Shown here in pieces: positions 54,956 to 63,914 of a DNA stretch of 64,000 nucleotides. The stretch covers positions 1 to 64,000 of the forward strand of contig JAWKOC010000005.1 in NCBI GenBank assembly GCA_041391365.1, in the 5' to 3' direction. Position 1 is the stretch's first letter. The number at the start of each line of letters is the position of its first letter. The DNA is from JAGRAX01 sp041391365. Its GTDB lineage: Bacteria > Bdellovibrionota_G > JALEGL01 > JAGRMV01. The notes below the pieces were generated by a model. The model searched no databases. It was not told the DNA's origin and saw only the letters and a program-made list of their open reading frames with translations. Position numbers and translations under genes: made by a program.

Positions 54956-56437
54956 TTATCCCTGCTTGTACAGCTTCAGGGCTTTTTCTCGCTGCGAGCT
55001 ATGATCCACAATTTGTGGAATGTAGTTCGCAGCCATGCTTTGGGGATCATGTAGTTTGTCTGAAGAGATCTTAGACAACTCCGGAACAAATGTTTTGATG
55101 TACGTTCCATCTGGATCAAATTTCTTGCTTTGGCTCCATGGGTTGAAAATACGAAAATAAGGTTGGGGATCGCAACCCGTTGAAGCAGCCCACTGCCACC
55201 CTCCATTGTTGGGGGCTAGATCACCATCCAAAAGCTGCTCCATAAAATATTTTTCTCCCCAACGCCAATCGATCAGCAAGTCTTTGGTCAAAAACGAAGC
55301 AACGATCATACGAACACGATTGTGCATCCAACCTGTGGTTTTCAACTCTCTCATTCCCGCATCGACAATTGGAAAACCGGTCTTGCCCTCTTTCCATGCT
55401 GAAAACTTTTTTTCATCGTTCTCCCAACGGAGTCCCCTGTACTTTTCCAAAAAAGACTCATGTTCCACATGAGGATGACGATACAAAATATGATAATAAA
55501 ATTCTCTCCATATGAGTTCACTCAAAAACATGGCCCGCCCTGATTCATTTTTTTTCTTGTAGGCACGAAGTTCATAGAACGCGACAATCAATGCCAGCGT
55601 AAGAGAACCATTTTTCAAATACATGGAAAACATAGAAGTTCCCGGATGCGAGGGGATGTCTCTTTCATCTGCATAATCATCAATATGTTTAGAAAAATGC
55701 TCCAAACGCTCAAGAACGGCTTGACTGCCGGTGGCAGGAATTTCAACTGTTACCTTTTTCTTGTTGCAGGCGATATACTCTTCCAACAGATCCTCGCGAA
55801 AATTTGTCGCAGGTAAAACATCGTTCCACTTCATGGCAAAAAGAGATGTGGTTTTTTTCTTTTCCACCGATCGCAAATAGTCGACTCCTCGCTTGGCTTG
55901 TTGAATCCGAGTTTGAATCTCAGGAGTTTGAAACAAATCAATCCATCGTTTGGCAAACGGAGAATAAACCTGATACCCTTGATCGGTCCCTGGTTTGCAT
56001 AATTCATGTGGTTCGATCAACACATGATCTCGATGTGAAAAAAAGGAAACACCCCTCGACTCAAGAAAATCCTTCATACCTTCGTCACGTTTTCTCGCAA
56101 AAGGCTCGTAATCGGTGCACCACCCCACACACTCTGGTAGGTGATTTTCTTGTTGTAGAATCTGATCAAAAAGCTTCTCAAATGCATGGGCAGGACCAAT
56201 GTCCATCACCAACAAATCGCCCCCCGCTTCTCGAAGCTCAGATCGAAGGTGTTTCAAGGAATCCAAAAAGAAGGCAAAGCGATTCACACTGAAATCATCT
56301 CGACTAAGAAATGAGTGATCAAAACAAAAAAGCCCCAGGACACGACCTTCGTAGGTTTTCCACAAATGAGACAACACAGGATTTCCGGCGACTCGAAGAT
56401 CTCTTCGAAACCAATGAATGGCATAGGGTTTGGACAT
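54956..56437 (-). CDS. phrB: Deoxyribodipyrimidine photolyase (class I)
   Basis: 493 residues from ATG 56437 (MSKPYAIHWFRRDLR). N-terminal antenna domain, then the FAD domain with SELIWREFYYHILYRHPHV, TGFPIVDAGMRELKTTGWMHNRVRM (in parts) and GDLAPNNGGWQWAASTGCD PQPYFRIFNP, the photolyase hallmark. Light-driven repair of cyclobutane pyrimidine dimers. A light-exposed habitat is implied. Its stop is 4 bases from the fadE stop, on the opposite strand. Confidence 0.92.
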   Translation of the reverse strand: MSKPYAIHWFRRDLRVAGNPVLSHLWKTYEGRVLGLFCFDHSFLSRDDFSVNRFAFFLDSLKHLRSELREAGGDLLVMDIGPAHAFEKLFDQILQQENHLPECVGWCTDYEPFARKRDEGMKDFLESRGVSFFSHRDHVLIEPHELCKPGTDQGYQVYSPFAKRWIDLFQTPEIQTRIQQAKRGVDYLRSVEKKKTTSLFAMKWNDVLPATNFREDLLEEYIACNKKKVTVEIPATGSQAVLERLEHFSKHIDDYADERDIPSHPGTSMFSMYLKNGSLTLALIVAFYELRAYKKKNESGRAMFLSELIWREFYYHILYRHPHVEHESFLEKYRGLRWENDEKKFSAWKEGKTGFPIVDAGMRELKTTGWMHNRVRMIVASFLTKDLLIDWRWGEKYFMEQLLDGDLAPNNGGWQWAASTGCDPQPYFRIFNPWSQSKKFDPDGTYIKTFVPELSKISSDKLHDPQSMAANYIPQIVDHSSQREKALKLYKQG

Positions 56438-56564
56438 GGGTTGCAATATAACGTATCTCCATCGGTAGGTGGACTTTTTCCAGGATTTGCCGAGAAAGTT
56501 GTTGTACACATTGCGTTATTTTCGATTCAGGAAAGGTTCAGGACGAATGGGATATAACCGTAGC

Positions 56565-57017
56565 ATGAACAGAAAACTTCATTCCGTAGTATTATTGGCC
56601 GTCGCCAGCTTGTTTTTGCAAAGGTGTGGTGATTTTCTCTATGAAGACGATGGTTTAGGTATTTTTTATTCCACGACTTCAGGGTACTCCTACCAACCCA
56701 GTGGTTATATTGAAAAATTTGTATTTGAGATCAGTTATCCTACTTATTCAGGTGTTGAGATCGAATCGTACGGAGACAACATCATCGACTTTTGCTACGT
56801 GAACTCATCTCAATCCTATGGTTACGTCCAGGTTTTGATTGAGTGTCCCTACCCTTATTTGGGAAGATATTCGATCGAGTTGAGAAATTCGTCTTATGAT
56901 TTTTGGCAGATTCCTGTGACCACAAGAATCTTTGATTTTCACTACAGCGAATACCAATACGAGGAATATGAAGTTCTACCTTGGGATCATCTGAGCCTGG
57001 ATTTTTATTATGATTGA
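56565..57017 (+). CDS. Exported protein, possible lipoprotein, unknown function
   Basis: 150 residues from ATG 56565; ATG 56547 is an alternative with CAGGA upstream. Signal segment LLAVASLFLQRCGDF might be a lipobox, although Arg at -1 is unusual. The mature part is Tyr-rich (more than 20 Tyr) and acidic with probable beta strands and two cysteines (FCYVN, IECPY). No family recognised. Convergent with the PerR-like gene. Confidence 0.6.
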   Translation: MNRKLHSVVLLAVASLFLQRCGDFLYEDDGLGIFYSTTSGYSYQPSGYIEKFVFEISYPTYSGVEIESYGDNIIDFCYVNSSQSYGYVQVLIECPYPYLGRYSIELRNSSYDFWQIPVTTRIFDFHYSEYQYEEYEVLPWDHLSLDFYYD

Positions 57018-57067
57018 GTGCAACTTTTCTCAAGATGGATGATGTTAGAATCACCCAAGTCACCAGA

Positions 57068-57499
57068 TTATTTTTTTCTCTGTTTGCCGTGAAACGTAAT
57101 CTCAATTTTTGAAATGTCATACTTTTCTGTTACATTGGATTTCATCACAACTTCCTTTGGGTCAATGTCGACCAAGGCATCCGTAGCACTATTGTAAAAG
57201 TGATAATGATGATCAATGTTGCAGTCGTACATGACTTTGTTGGTATGAGGCAATTTTACTTCTTTGAGAAGCCCTTTGGCTACCAGTAGATTCAGGGTGT
57301 TGTAAACCGTCGCTCGACTCACCATCGGAAAATTTTGATCTGCCCACACTTTGACAACTTCAGCCGTGGGATGATCTCCATCACACAAAACATATTTGCA
57401 AATCGCCACTCGTTGAGCCGTAGGTTTGGCTCCTGAAGCAACAAGCACCTGCTTGATCTTATCGACGGTCATGGATTCTTTTCGTTTCATAGGATGCAT
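57068..57499 (-). CDS. perR: Fur-family regulator, PerR-like, without structural zinc cysteines
   Basis: 143 residues (starts at 57490 and 57472 are also possible). Winged helix with AQRVAICKYVL, HPTAEVVKVW and SRATVYNTLNLL. The sensory site keeps PerR-type residues: His in HPTA, Asp in VMYDCN, HHYH, and Asp in ALVDID. The CxxC pairs that hold structural zinc in most Fur proteins are missing. A palindrome at 57534-57548 just upstream matches that of dps, suggesting autoregulation and a peroxide-response role. Confidence 0.8.
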   Translation of the reverse strand: MHPMKRKESMTVDKIKQVLVASGAKPTAQRVAICKYVLCDGDHPTAEVVKVWADQNFPMVSRATVYNTLNLLVAKGLLKEVKLPHTNKVMYDCNIDHHYHFYNSATDALVDIDPKEVVMKSNVTEKYDISKIEITFHGKQRKK

Positions 57500-57533
57500 T
57501 TCATAGGTAGAAGAGACTTTTCAGCCCTTCTAT

Positions 57534-57548
57534 TTAGAATAAGTCTAA
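57534..57548. promoter_or_regulatory. PerR-type operator upstream of the Fur-family gene
   Basis: TTAGAATAAGTCTAA, 35 bases before the first possible start. It differs from the dps site (TTAGACTAAGTCTAA, 32470-32484) at one of 15 positions and has one mismatch in its symmetry. Confidence 0.65.
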
Positions 57549-57591
57549 AGTAAGTCAGCTCAAAAATCAAGAGAGGTCCAACAAAATAAGT

Positions 57592-58875
57592 TTACGGTTT
57601 TTCTTCGAGACGGGAAAGAACCGATGAGAGAAGACCGTTGAAATCAAAAGCATCCTTTTTGGAGGCACCCAAACGGACCACCACCGCATGGTGAGAGGGA
57701 AGCACAAACACTCTTTGTCCCATAAAACCCTCGGCTGAATAACAACTCTGAGGAACATCGGGCATCTTTCGACCCTGATTGCACCAAAAATGTGCCCCAT
57801 ATTCTCCTTTGGATTCAGGACAGACGGTTTTGGAATAATCAACCCATGCAGGAGTCAAAATCTCTTTGTCCATCCACATTCCATTCTGGGCATACAAGAC
57901 TCCAAAGCGAAGCCAGTCTCTTGCAGTGGCATACACATATGAGGAACCAACATACAACCCCGTGGCATCGGTCTCAAACCGAGCACTGTCCATGCCAAGA
58001 GGACCAAACAAATCTCTAAAGGGAAGCTCATGATAGCGCTTTGATCCCAAGGCAGCCCTAAGCACACAATGAATCAAATTTGTGTCTCCTGACGAATATT
58101 TCCAAATTTTTTTGCCTTTGGATTGAACTTTTTTGGAAGTCAAAAATTTCTGCATGTCTTCTTCTACGTAAAGCATTTTTGTGACATCGCTGTAAAAAAA
58201 ATAATTTTCCCCCCAAGGGATGTTGCTTTTCATCTGAAGCAACTCATGTGTGGTAAGATCACCAAACTCACCCCTTACCCATGTGGAGATGGGTTGATGA
58301 ATATCAAATCCATCCTTCAGAGTTGCAATTCCTACCATTGCATTGGTCACACTCTTACTCATCGACCAACCTGGAAGAGTATCTTTGACAGACAAACCCT
58401 GTGCGTAGGTTTCGCTGATCATCTTTCCCGATTGCCAAACCAAAATCGCATGAGAACGATGATGATCCATATAACTCTGGCAAAGGGAAGAAATGGTTTC
58501 GTTTTCAGAAATTTCAAAACAATGCGGGGAACCTCCCAACCTAAAAATAGAAAATTCATCCTTCCAAGCTTGTTGGACTTTTGTGCTTTGATACAAGGTA
58601 ACCCCAAAAGATCCGTTTTTTCCTGCGTAGCGAGATATTGTCGTTCCCCTCAAGCGGCCATATATTCCATGATTCTCTTTTGAGAACGAAATCCAAGAGA
58701 CGGGCAAATACCAAAGATCTCGCTCCAGCAAATCTTCCATGGATCGCAATTGAACCATGCACCCAGACGCGACATACTTGGTGACAAACCCAACAAAAAT
58801 TCGAAGCATCATCCAAAACAAGAAAGCGCAAAGAACAACAAGGCATGTTCCAGCAATGATTCCAAACACGATCAT
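57592..58875 (-). CDS. Serine beta-lactamase-like hydrolase (class C / esterase family)
   Basis: 427 residues. N-terminal membrane helix, then the serine hydrolase fold with SxxK in GWSMSKSVTN (about residue 173), KYSSGDTN at the YxN position, and SAEGFMGQRVFVLPSHHAVVV at the C-terminus. Resembles 6-aminohexanoate-dimer hydrolase and esterases of the beta-lactamase superfamily; true beta-lactamase activity is not implied. Its start overlaps the MFS transporter by four bases. Confidence 0.8.
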   Translation of the reverse strand: MIVFGIIAGTCLVVLCAFLFWMMLRIFVGFVTKYVASGCMVQLRSMEDLLERDLWYLPVSWISFSKENHGIYGRLRGTTISRYAGKNGSFGVTLYQSTKVQQAWKDEFSIFRLGGSPHCFEISENETISSLCQSYMDHHRSHAILVWQSGKMISETYAQGLSVKDTLPGWSMSKSVTNAMVGIATLKDGFDIHQPISTWVRGEFGDLTTHELLQMKSNIPWGENYFFYSDVTKMLYVEEDMQKFLTSKKVQSKGKKIWKYSSGDTNLIHCVLRAALGSKRYHELPFRDLFGPLGMDSARFETDATGLYVGSSYVYATARDWLRFGVLYAQNGMWMDKEILTPAWVDYSKTVCPESKGEYGAHFWCNQGRKMPDVPQSCYSAEGFMGQRVFVLPSHHAVVVRLGASKKDAFDFNGLLSSVLSRLEEKP

Positions 58876-60053
58876 GCGTCTACAGGTCTGTGAACCGACA
58901 ATGTGACAACAAACAATACCGAAGCCAAAATCATACTCACCACAAAAAACTGCCCTAGGGCAATTCCCATATGATCACTGATCACTCCAACCCCTACACT
59001 ACCCATCGCAAACCCAATCATCACAGCACCTGAGGAATAGCTCGCCAATTTGGAATGGAGTTTGGGGAATCGTTCCAACGACATTCCCACCGTCATGGGA
59101 AAAAAATAGGAAAGACCCAATCCCAAAATGGAGAATCCAATCAGCAATTCTGTCAACGTATTGCCCAAAAAACAGGTGGCAAGCCCCCCCAGCATGACCA
59201 AAGGAGAAAAACTATGAAGCCATGAAGACGGGATTTTTTTCATCAAAAGCATGACTCCCAACCTTCCCACCGTAATGAAAAACCAAATCAGAGAAAGACA
59301 GCTTTGCGCAGAAGCTCTCGGCTGTCCTTTTTCAATTTCAACATAGGTCACCGCCCAGTTGCCTGAAAATCCTTCTACAAATCCATATCCCATACACAAC
59401 AGAAGAAAAAGAGTAGCAATCCACCCCAGTGAACTTTTTTCATCGTGTTCTTGATGCTGATGCCCCTTTGCATCCAACCGATGTGATAAAAAAGAAAGCA
59501 GTGCTACGGGCAAGATTGAAATCAACGTAAAACAAAGCAAATTGGAGGACAGAGAAAACATTCCTGAAGTTAGTGCCACATAACCTGGTCCCGCAGATGC
59601 TCCAATGCTAACCAAAGCATGAATAAAAATGGTCGTTATTTTTGTTTTTTCGGGAAAAACAGCCGACGCTACAAATTGCAAATTGGAAATCGTCAAACTG
59701 TTTGCTGCACCTCCCATTGCAGAAGAGATTGCCAACACGATATAAGCTGCTGATCCTACCACGTGAGTGGTAATCGTAAGATAGATGATCGCAAGATATG
59801 CAATGTTCATCAATGCAGCAAAGCGATACATTTTTTCCATTTCAAAACGTCGACACAGTCGTGGAAAAATCGACGGTACCACCAGCACCCCTGACAAAAG
59901 AAAAAAGAACATTTGGCCATATTCTGACTTGGTAAGAGCCATCCCATCCGGATCCATGACCGTCTGACTGATGCTGGCAAGCATCGAAAGACAAATTCCT
60001 TGTACAAAGGCTGAAATGAGGAGCAAAAATAAGGTATGATCTCTAACTTTCAT
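58872..60053 (-). CDS. Major facilitator superfamily transporter
   Basis: 393 residues with about twelve hydrophobic segments, an early DGMALTKSEYGQMFFFLLSG, and a central His-rich loop (HQHQEHDE). Similar in general form to sugar or FucP-like MFS carriers (GLGLSYFFPMTVGMSLERFP). Substrate unknown. First gene of a two-gene unit with the serine hydrolase (ATGA overlap 58872-58875), so import or export of that enzyme's substrate or product is plausible. Confidence 0.8.
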   Translation of the reverse strand: MKVRDHTLFLLLISAFVQGICLSMLASISQTVMDPDGMALTKSEYGQMFFFLLSGVLVVPSIFPRLCRRFEMEKMYRFAALMNIAYLAIIYLTITTHVVGSAAYIVLAISSAMGGAANSLTISNLQFVASAVFPEKTKITTIFIHALVSIGASAGPGYVALTSGMFSLSSNLLCFTLISILPVALLSFLSHRLDAKGHQHQEHDEKSSLGWIATLFLLLCMGYGFVEGFSGNWAVTYVEIEKGQPRASAQSCLSLIWFFITVGRLGVMLLMKKIPSSWLHSFSPLVMLGGLATCFLGNTLTELLIGFSILGLGLSYFFPMTVGMSLERFPKLHSKLASYSSGAVMIGFAMGSVGVGVISDHMGIALGQFFVVSMILASVLFVVTLSVHRPVDA

Positions 60054-60153
60054 AAGGTCTCGTATTTCAAAACAGTGGGCCTAGCGACCACATTGATCTG
60101 CAGCTCATATCAAAGATTGTCTCATCCGACCATGAGAAAGGAAAAATCCATGA

Positions 60154-60951
60154 TCATTGGTCAACCAAAGTGCAAATCATGACCGTTGTGGCATATCCTT
60201 TGAGAAGAACTCGGTTTTCCAAAAGCTGCGTTTCCATAGATCCGGGTCGATGGGATGCCTGCAAAGCTCGAAAAGAAGTTTTCCCAGTTTTCTTGGCCCA
60301 ATAAGGTGTGAGGACACAGTGAGCTACTCCAGTCACCGGATCTTCATCGATCCCAACATTGGGTGCAAAATAGCGAGACACGAAGTCAAACTCTTGGTTT
60401 GAAGAGGGACAGGTTACAATCAAACCATGTCGAGTATTCCGAATGATTAACTCTCGATTTGGCCGAATGCTTTTGAGAACGTTTTCATGTTCAACCAACA
60501 CCAAAGTCTCCTCTTTCCCTTGGGCTACTTCCAACACCTCACACCCTAGAACAGAAGAAAACAATTCTCGTTTGGAAACCATCTCTGTGTGCATGGCGGG
60601 AAAAGACATACAAATCAATTCGTTTTCCTTGTGAATGGTGAGAACTTGATCACGGGTTTGCAACACCAAATGGTCGCTATTGACCAATCCTTGCTCCCAT
60701 AAAATATGGGAACTTGCCAAAGACGCATGACCACAAAGATCCACTTCAACCGTGGGCGTGAAAAATCGAATGGAATATCCATCCGACTCTTCACATAAAA
60801 AAGCCGTTTCCGAAAGATTCATCTCTGATGCAATTTTTTGCATCCATTGCGAGTCTTTTTTTTCTTCCATGATGCAAACTCCTGCAGGGTTACCTGCAAA
60901 AGGTTCTTTGGTAAAAGAATCCACATGGTAAATGACTTTGCTACTTTTCAT
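60154..60951 (-). CDS. PhzF-family isomerase/epimerase
   Basis: 265 residues. YHVDSFTKEPFAGNPAGVC, catalytic Glu in NLSETAFLCEE, RFFTPTVEVDLCGHASLAS and the second-domain mirror FVSRYFAPNVGIDEDPVTGVAHC are diagnostic of the diaminopimelate-epimerase-like PhzF fold. Reaction unknown in most members. Last gene of DUF4380 - GIY-YIG - PhzF, joined by ATGA overlaps at both junctions. Confidence 0.9.
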   Translation of the reverse strand: MKSSKVIYHVDSFTKEPFAGNPAGVCIMEEKKDSQWMQKIASEMNLSETAFLCEESDGYSIRFFTPTVEVDLCGHASLASSHILWEQGLVNSDHLVLQTRDQVLTIHKENELICMSFPAMHTEMVSKRELFSSVLGCEVLEVAQGKEETLVLVEHENVLKSIRPNRELIIRNTRHGLIVTCPSSNQEFDFVSRYFAPNVGIDEDPVTGVAHCVLTPYWAKKTGKTSFRALQASHRPGSMETQLLENRVLLKGYATTVMICTLVDQ

Positions 60952-61205
60952 CGTTGAACCTCTTGAATCAATTGCAATTTTTCAAAACGGCGTAAGGATT
61001 TGATCTGATGTTCAAGCTTACTCGCCTCAGATCTCCCTTCCACCGTAGTAACGTACACCAACTCTTTTGCGGGAGATCGACGAAAATATTTCGCTCCATG
61101 CTGGTTCTGATGTTGCCGATATCTACGAATCAAATGATTGGTGATTCCTGTATACAAATGACCTTTGTCATTTTGAATCATATAAACAAACCACAAATCA
61201 TTCAT
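60948..61205 (-). CDS. Small GIY-YIG nuclease-domain protein (UPF0213-like)
   Basis: 85 residues from ATG 61205, chosen because it forms an ATGA overlap with the upstream DUF4380 gene. WFVYMIQNDKGHLYTGIT is the GIY-YIG core, followed by the Arg in LIRRYRQH and Glu in SKLEHQIK. Similar stand-alone proteins (YhbQ) bind or cut DNA. It overlaps phzF by four bases. Confidence 0.88.
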   Translation of the reverse strand: MNDLWFVYMIQNDKGHLYTGITNHLIRRYRQHQNQHGAKYFRRSPAKELVYVTTVEGRSEASKLEHQIKSLRRFEKLQLIQEVQR

Positions 61206-62158
61206 CTCCATTGAGACACCCATTGATTGATATGTTCCCATTCAGGTTGACTCGAAAACTCTTTGATTCTGCACTCTTCTTCCACCGCATAAACTTGACC
61301 TACTTCAAGTTCTTGCATTGGACTGAGAAGTTCCATCTCGAAATAGTTGTATTTCGCACTGTTGTATACCTCCACAGAACAATCATCTGGCCACATGGTT
61401 TCATGATCAGTCTGGACCACAAATCTTTTTCCCAACCCCAGTCGATACGTTTCCTCACCGATGGCACTCACAATCCAAGGATACAAAGATTTGGTCCCAT
61501 ATTTGAACTCAATGTCCTCCGAAGCGCTCACCAAAATCCCCTGACCGGAAGTTTGAACAACCTGCTCGAATCGTTTTCTAGACTCACCCTCATGATCAAA
61601 AATTTTGCATGAAGGTGCAACCTCTGGCGAAATGGGTAAAAAAACTTTGGCAGGACGTTTGACCATACAAACATTCCAGACCCCCCAGCCACTTTCTTTG
61701 GGCTTTACTACTTGTGTGATTTCATGACGGACCAACCACCGATACGGTTCGGCAGTATCCATGCTGACTTTTCGCCGAATCTTCAACCCTGTATCCTGAC
61801 ACACATCGCTTACCATCGAAATCTGAGCATGATCCGAATGCTGCTTTTCCCATTCCCAATCATAGTTACCGCTATCAAGAACAGGATAAGGCACTTGATG
61901 AGACCATTTGCTTTGGGGGGCTATCCAAGTTTTATCACCCCCCCACAGAGGAAACGCATCTTGAGTTTTCTTTTTTTCTGACTCTCCCCAGTGAACTTTT
62001 CCCCGAAGCAGTGGATGCTGAAAAAAAAGCTCCTGACCTTTGAAACGACAGCTCATGATTCTTCCACCGAGGGAAGGAACCAATGTGAGCACCAAATCCT
62101 TGTCACCCATTTGAACAGCTTTCCATCCATCATAAGAAATTTCTTTTGTTTCTATCAT
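61202..62158 (-). CDS. DUF4380 family protein (mutarotase-like fold)
   Basis: 318 residues. LVPSLGGRIMSCRFKGQELFF and LWGGDKTWIAPQSKW match the DUF4380 group of galactose mutarotase-like beta-sandwich proteins. No signal peptide seen. Function unknown, probably carbohydrate-related. First gene of the three-gene unit; pldA lies upstream on the same strand, 8 bases away, and may be co-transcribed. Confidence 0.75.
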   Translation of the reverse strand: MIETKEISYDGWKAVQMGDKDLVLTLVPSLGGRIMSCRFKGQELFFQHPLLRGKVHWGESEKKKTQDAFPLWGGDKTWIAPQSKWSHQVPYPVLDSGNYDWEWEKQHSDHAQISMVSDVCQDTGLKIRRKVSMDTAEPYRWLVRHEITQVVKPKESGWGVWNVCMVKRPAKVFLPISPEVAPSCKIFDHEGESRKRFEQVVQTSGQGILVSASEDIEFKYGTKSLYPWIVSAIGEETYRLGLGKRFVVQTDHETMWPDDCSVEVYNSAKYNYFEMELLSPMQELEVGQVYAVEEECRIKEFSSQPEWEHINQWVSQWR

Positions 62159-62166
62159 GTACCCAC

Positions 62167-62964
62167 CTAGGATCGGAAACCAACGCCCAATGCCGCCGAA
62201 AAATTTTTTTGATCAAATCCGATCAAACTTTCACCATAACCATACCAAGCTTGAAACCAAATCCGAGAATATTCATGTTTCTTTGAAATACGATCAACAA
62301 AGCCGAAAGGAGCCGAAAAATCCACCTGAATCGAACCTCGATTGCCTCCAGATCCCACTTTGCCAATCGCAGAAAGTTCCAGGTTTTTTTTCCAACGATA
62401 TCCCGTCTCCAGCGACACCACTCCCATGTACTTGGCAAGAGACTCTGTATGGCCTGTTCCTGCATCGTCCAAAAATGGAATGTAGATGCCGGGGCGAAAA
62501 TAGAACGCTCCATTTTCAAAATAAAATTTTGCGTAGGCTCGATTCCAACTTCTAGAATCGGCCCCTGCTTTTCCATTGGACTGATGGTTCAATCCGAATT
62601 GAACGCCCTCAAACCAGTGATAGTTTTTTTCCAACAAATTATAGAAGATCTCCGGTTCAAAGTTGTGATCGTAAAAAGGAAATGAACTCTGTCTCAAAGC
62701 CATGAAAGAACGTTGCGTGTAAGCAATGTAGAGTTTGCTCCACAGCACTTGGAATTTTCCGGAAATCTGAAATTTAAAGACCGCGTTGCCAGATCGACCC
62801 AGCGTATCTCCACCAACGAGAAGATAGTTGTCTCGATGCAAGAATAAGGGTGGTCGATCATTCGGATCTGGAACCAGAGGAGAATTGGCATGGACCTCCA
62901 AAGAGCAAAAGATCGTGACAAACACCCCTGTCACGATCAGGTATTTTTTCACTCTCCCAATCAT
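62167..62964 (-). CDS. pldA: Outer-membrane phospholipase A
   Basis: 265 residues from ATG 62964. Signal peptide ending EVHANS, then a beta barrel with catalytic triad context GLNHQSNGK and SRSWNRAYAKF (His, Ser and Asn of OMPLA), and calcium-site Ser/Arg region. C-terminus ends GVGFRS. Hydrolyses phospholipids that reach the outer leaflet; active as a calcium-dependent dimer. Longer upstream frame to 63144 is not needed. Divergent from the 63063 gene. Confidence 0.92.
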   Translation of the reverse strand: MIGRVKKYLIVTGVFVTIFCSLEVHANSPLVPDPNDRPPLFLHRDNYLLVGGDTLGRSGNAVFKFQISGKFQVLWSKLYIAYTQRSFMALRQSSFPFYDHNFEPEIFYNLLEKNYHWFEGVQFGLNHQSNGKAGADSRSWNRAYAKFYFENGAFYFRPGIYIPFLDDAGTGHTESLAKYMGVVSLETGYRWKKNLELSAIGKVGSGGNRGSIQVDFSAPFGFVDRISKKHEYSRIWFQAWYGYGESLIGFDQKNFSAALGVGFRS

Positions 62965-63062
62965 AGGCCAAAACCTAAACCAGAACCGAAAAAAAATCAC
63001 GTTCAAAAACCAGGCATATTTCTTTCTATCTTTGAAGCTTTTGAGTACATTGGAAGTAGGCC

Positions 63063-63893
63063 ATGAAAAGCCAAAATTGGAAAAATCAAATGCTTCTGAT
63101 CCAAAAGGACTTTGATCGTTTGGATCGAACTTTTTCGCAAGCACTCCAACAGACTTCTCTGAGCAAAAAACAAGTCTACAAATATCAGAGTGAATTGGTC
63201 CGCCTTCGATTTTCGTCTCATAGCTTAAAAACAGGTTTTGCCCTGATCAAGAGCTCGGACCCTTCTCTCGTTTCCCATGTACCCCAACATGCCCGATATC
63301 TTTTTGAGATGGCCATGATCACATGTTTTGTTGCGTCCTCCGAGTCAAACCTCAATCGCTTTTTCGAGGATGGCATCATCTCAAGGCAAATTTCTTTGGA
63401 TCAACTCCAAAGACTCAATACTGATGGAAACCTGGACGAGTTTATCCAGGAACAAAAGAAAAAGACCATCCATCGAATTGAAAAACTACGAAAAGTTTTG
63501 AAGATCACGACGAGTTTCAAAAAAACAAATGCTCTCCCTATGGGTTCCGAATTCATCGAAAAATGCCTGACGGGCAAAGACAAAGAGTTTTTCTCTGAAC
63601 TGTTTTTGCATCTGTTTCAAAGGCATCCCATCTTTCCCCCATTGGGAGAACAAGGTCTGCATCAGTGGCACCAAACATTTTTGGATCTTCATCGATCGCC
63701 CAACACAAGCAAAAGAAAGCTCCGTATTCTCCTCTCATGCTCAGCCATGATCAATGTAGCAGAGTGCGCTCGCAACCATACAAAGATATTCGATTCCTTA
63801 AAAATACAAAAGCGCGCTGCTTCTCATTTCCTTCAATACAATCCAGAAATCAAAGAAGCCGTCGCGCTTCGGTACAAAAACAGTTCCTCGTGA
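63063..63893 (+). CDS. Helical protein of unknown function
   Basis: 276 residues, soluble, mainly helical and basic. A block HARYLFEMAMITCFVAS and KTIHRIEKLRKVL resembles DUF5677-like helical proteins, but I cannot confirm that. No signal peptide. Transcribed divergently from pldA and ending just before the right-edge gene, with which it converges. Confidence 0.65.
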   Translation: MKSQNWKNQMLLIQKDFDRLDRTFSQALQQTSLSKKQVYKYQSELVRLRFSSHSLKTGFALIKSSDPSLVSHVPQHARYLFEMAMITCFVASSESNLNRFFEDGIISRQISLDQLQRLNTDGNLDEFIQEQKKKTIHRIEKLRKVLKITTSFKKTNALPMGSEFIEKCLTGKDKEFFSELFLHLFQRHPIFPPLGEQGLHQWHQTFLDLHRSPNTSKRKLRILLSCSAMINVAECARNHTKIFDSLKIQKRAASHFLQYNPEIKEAVALRYKNSSS

Positions 63894-63914
63894 AACCGTT
63901 TTTTATTTCATTGA

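Noticed and set aside
57592..58875. Antibiotic-resistance beta-lactamase
   Set aside because: The SxxK and YSSG pattern fits the wider serine-hydrolase family, and the protein is membrane-anchored and paired with an MFS carrier; resistance is not supported.
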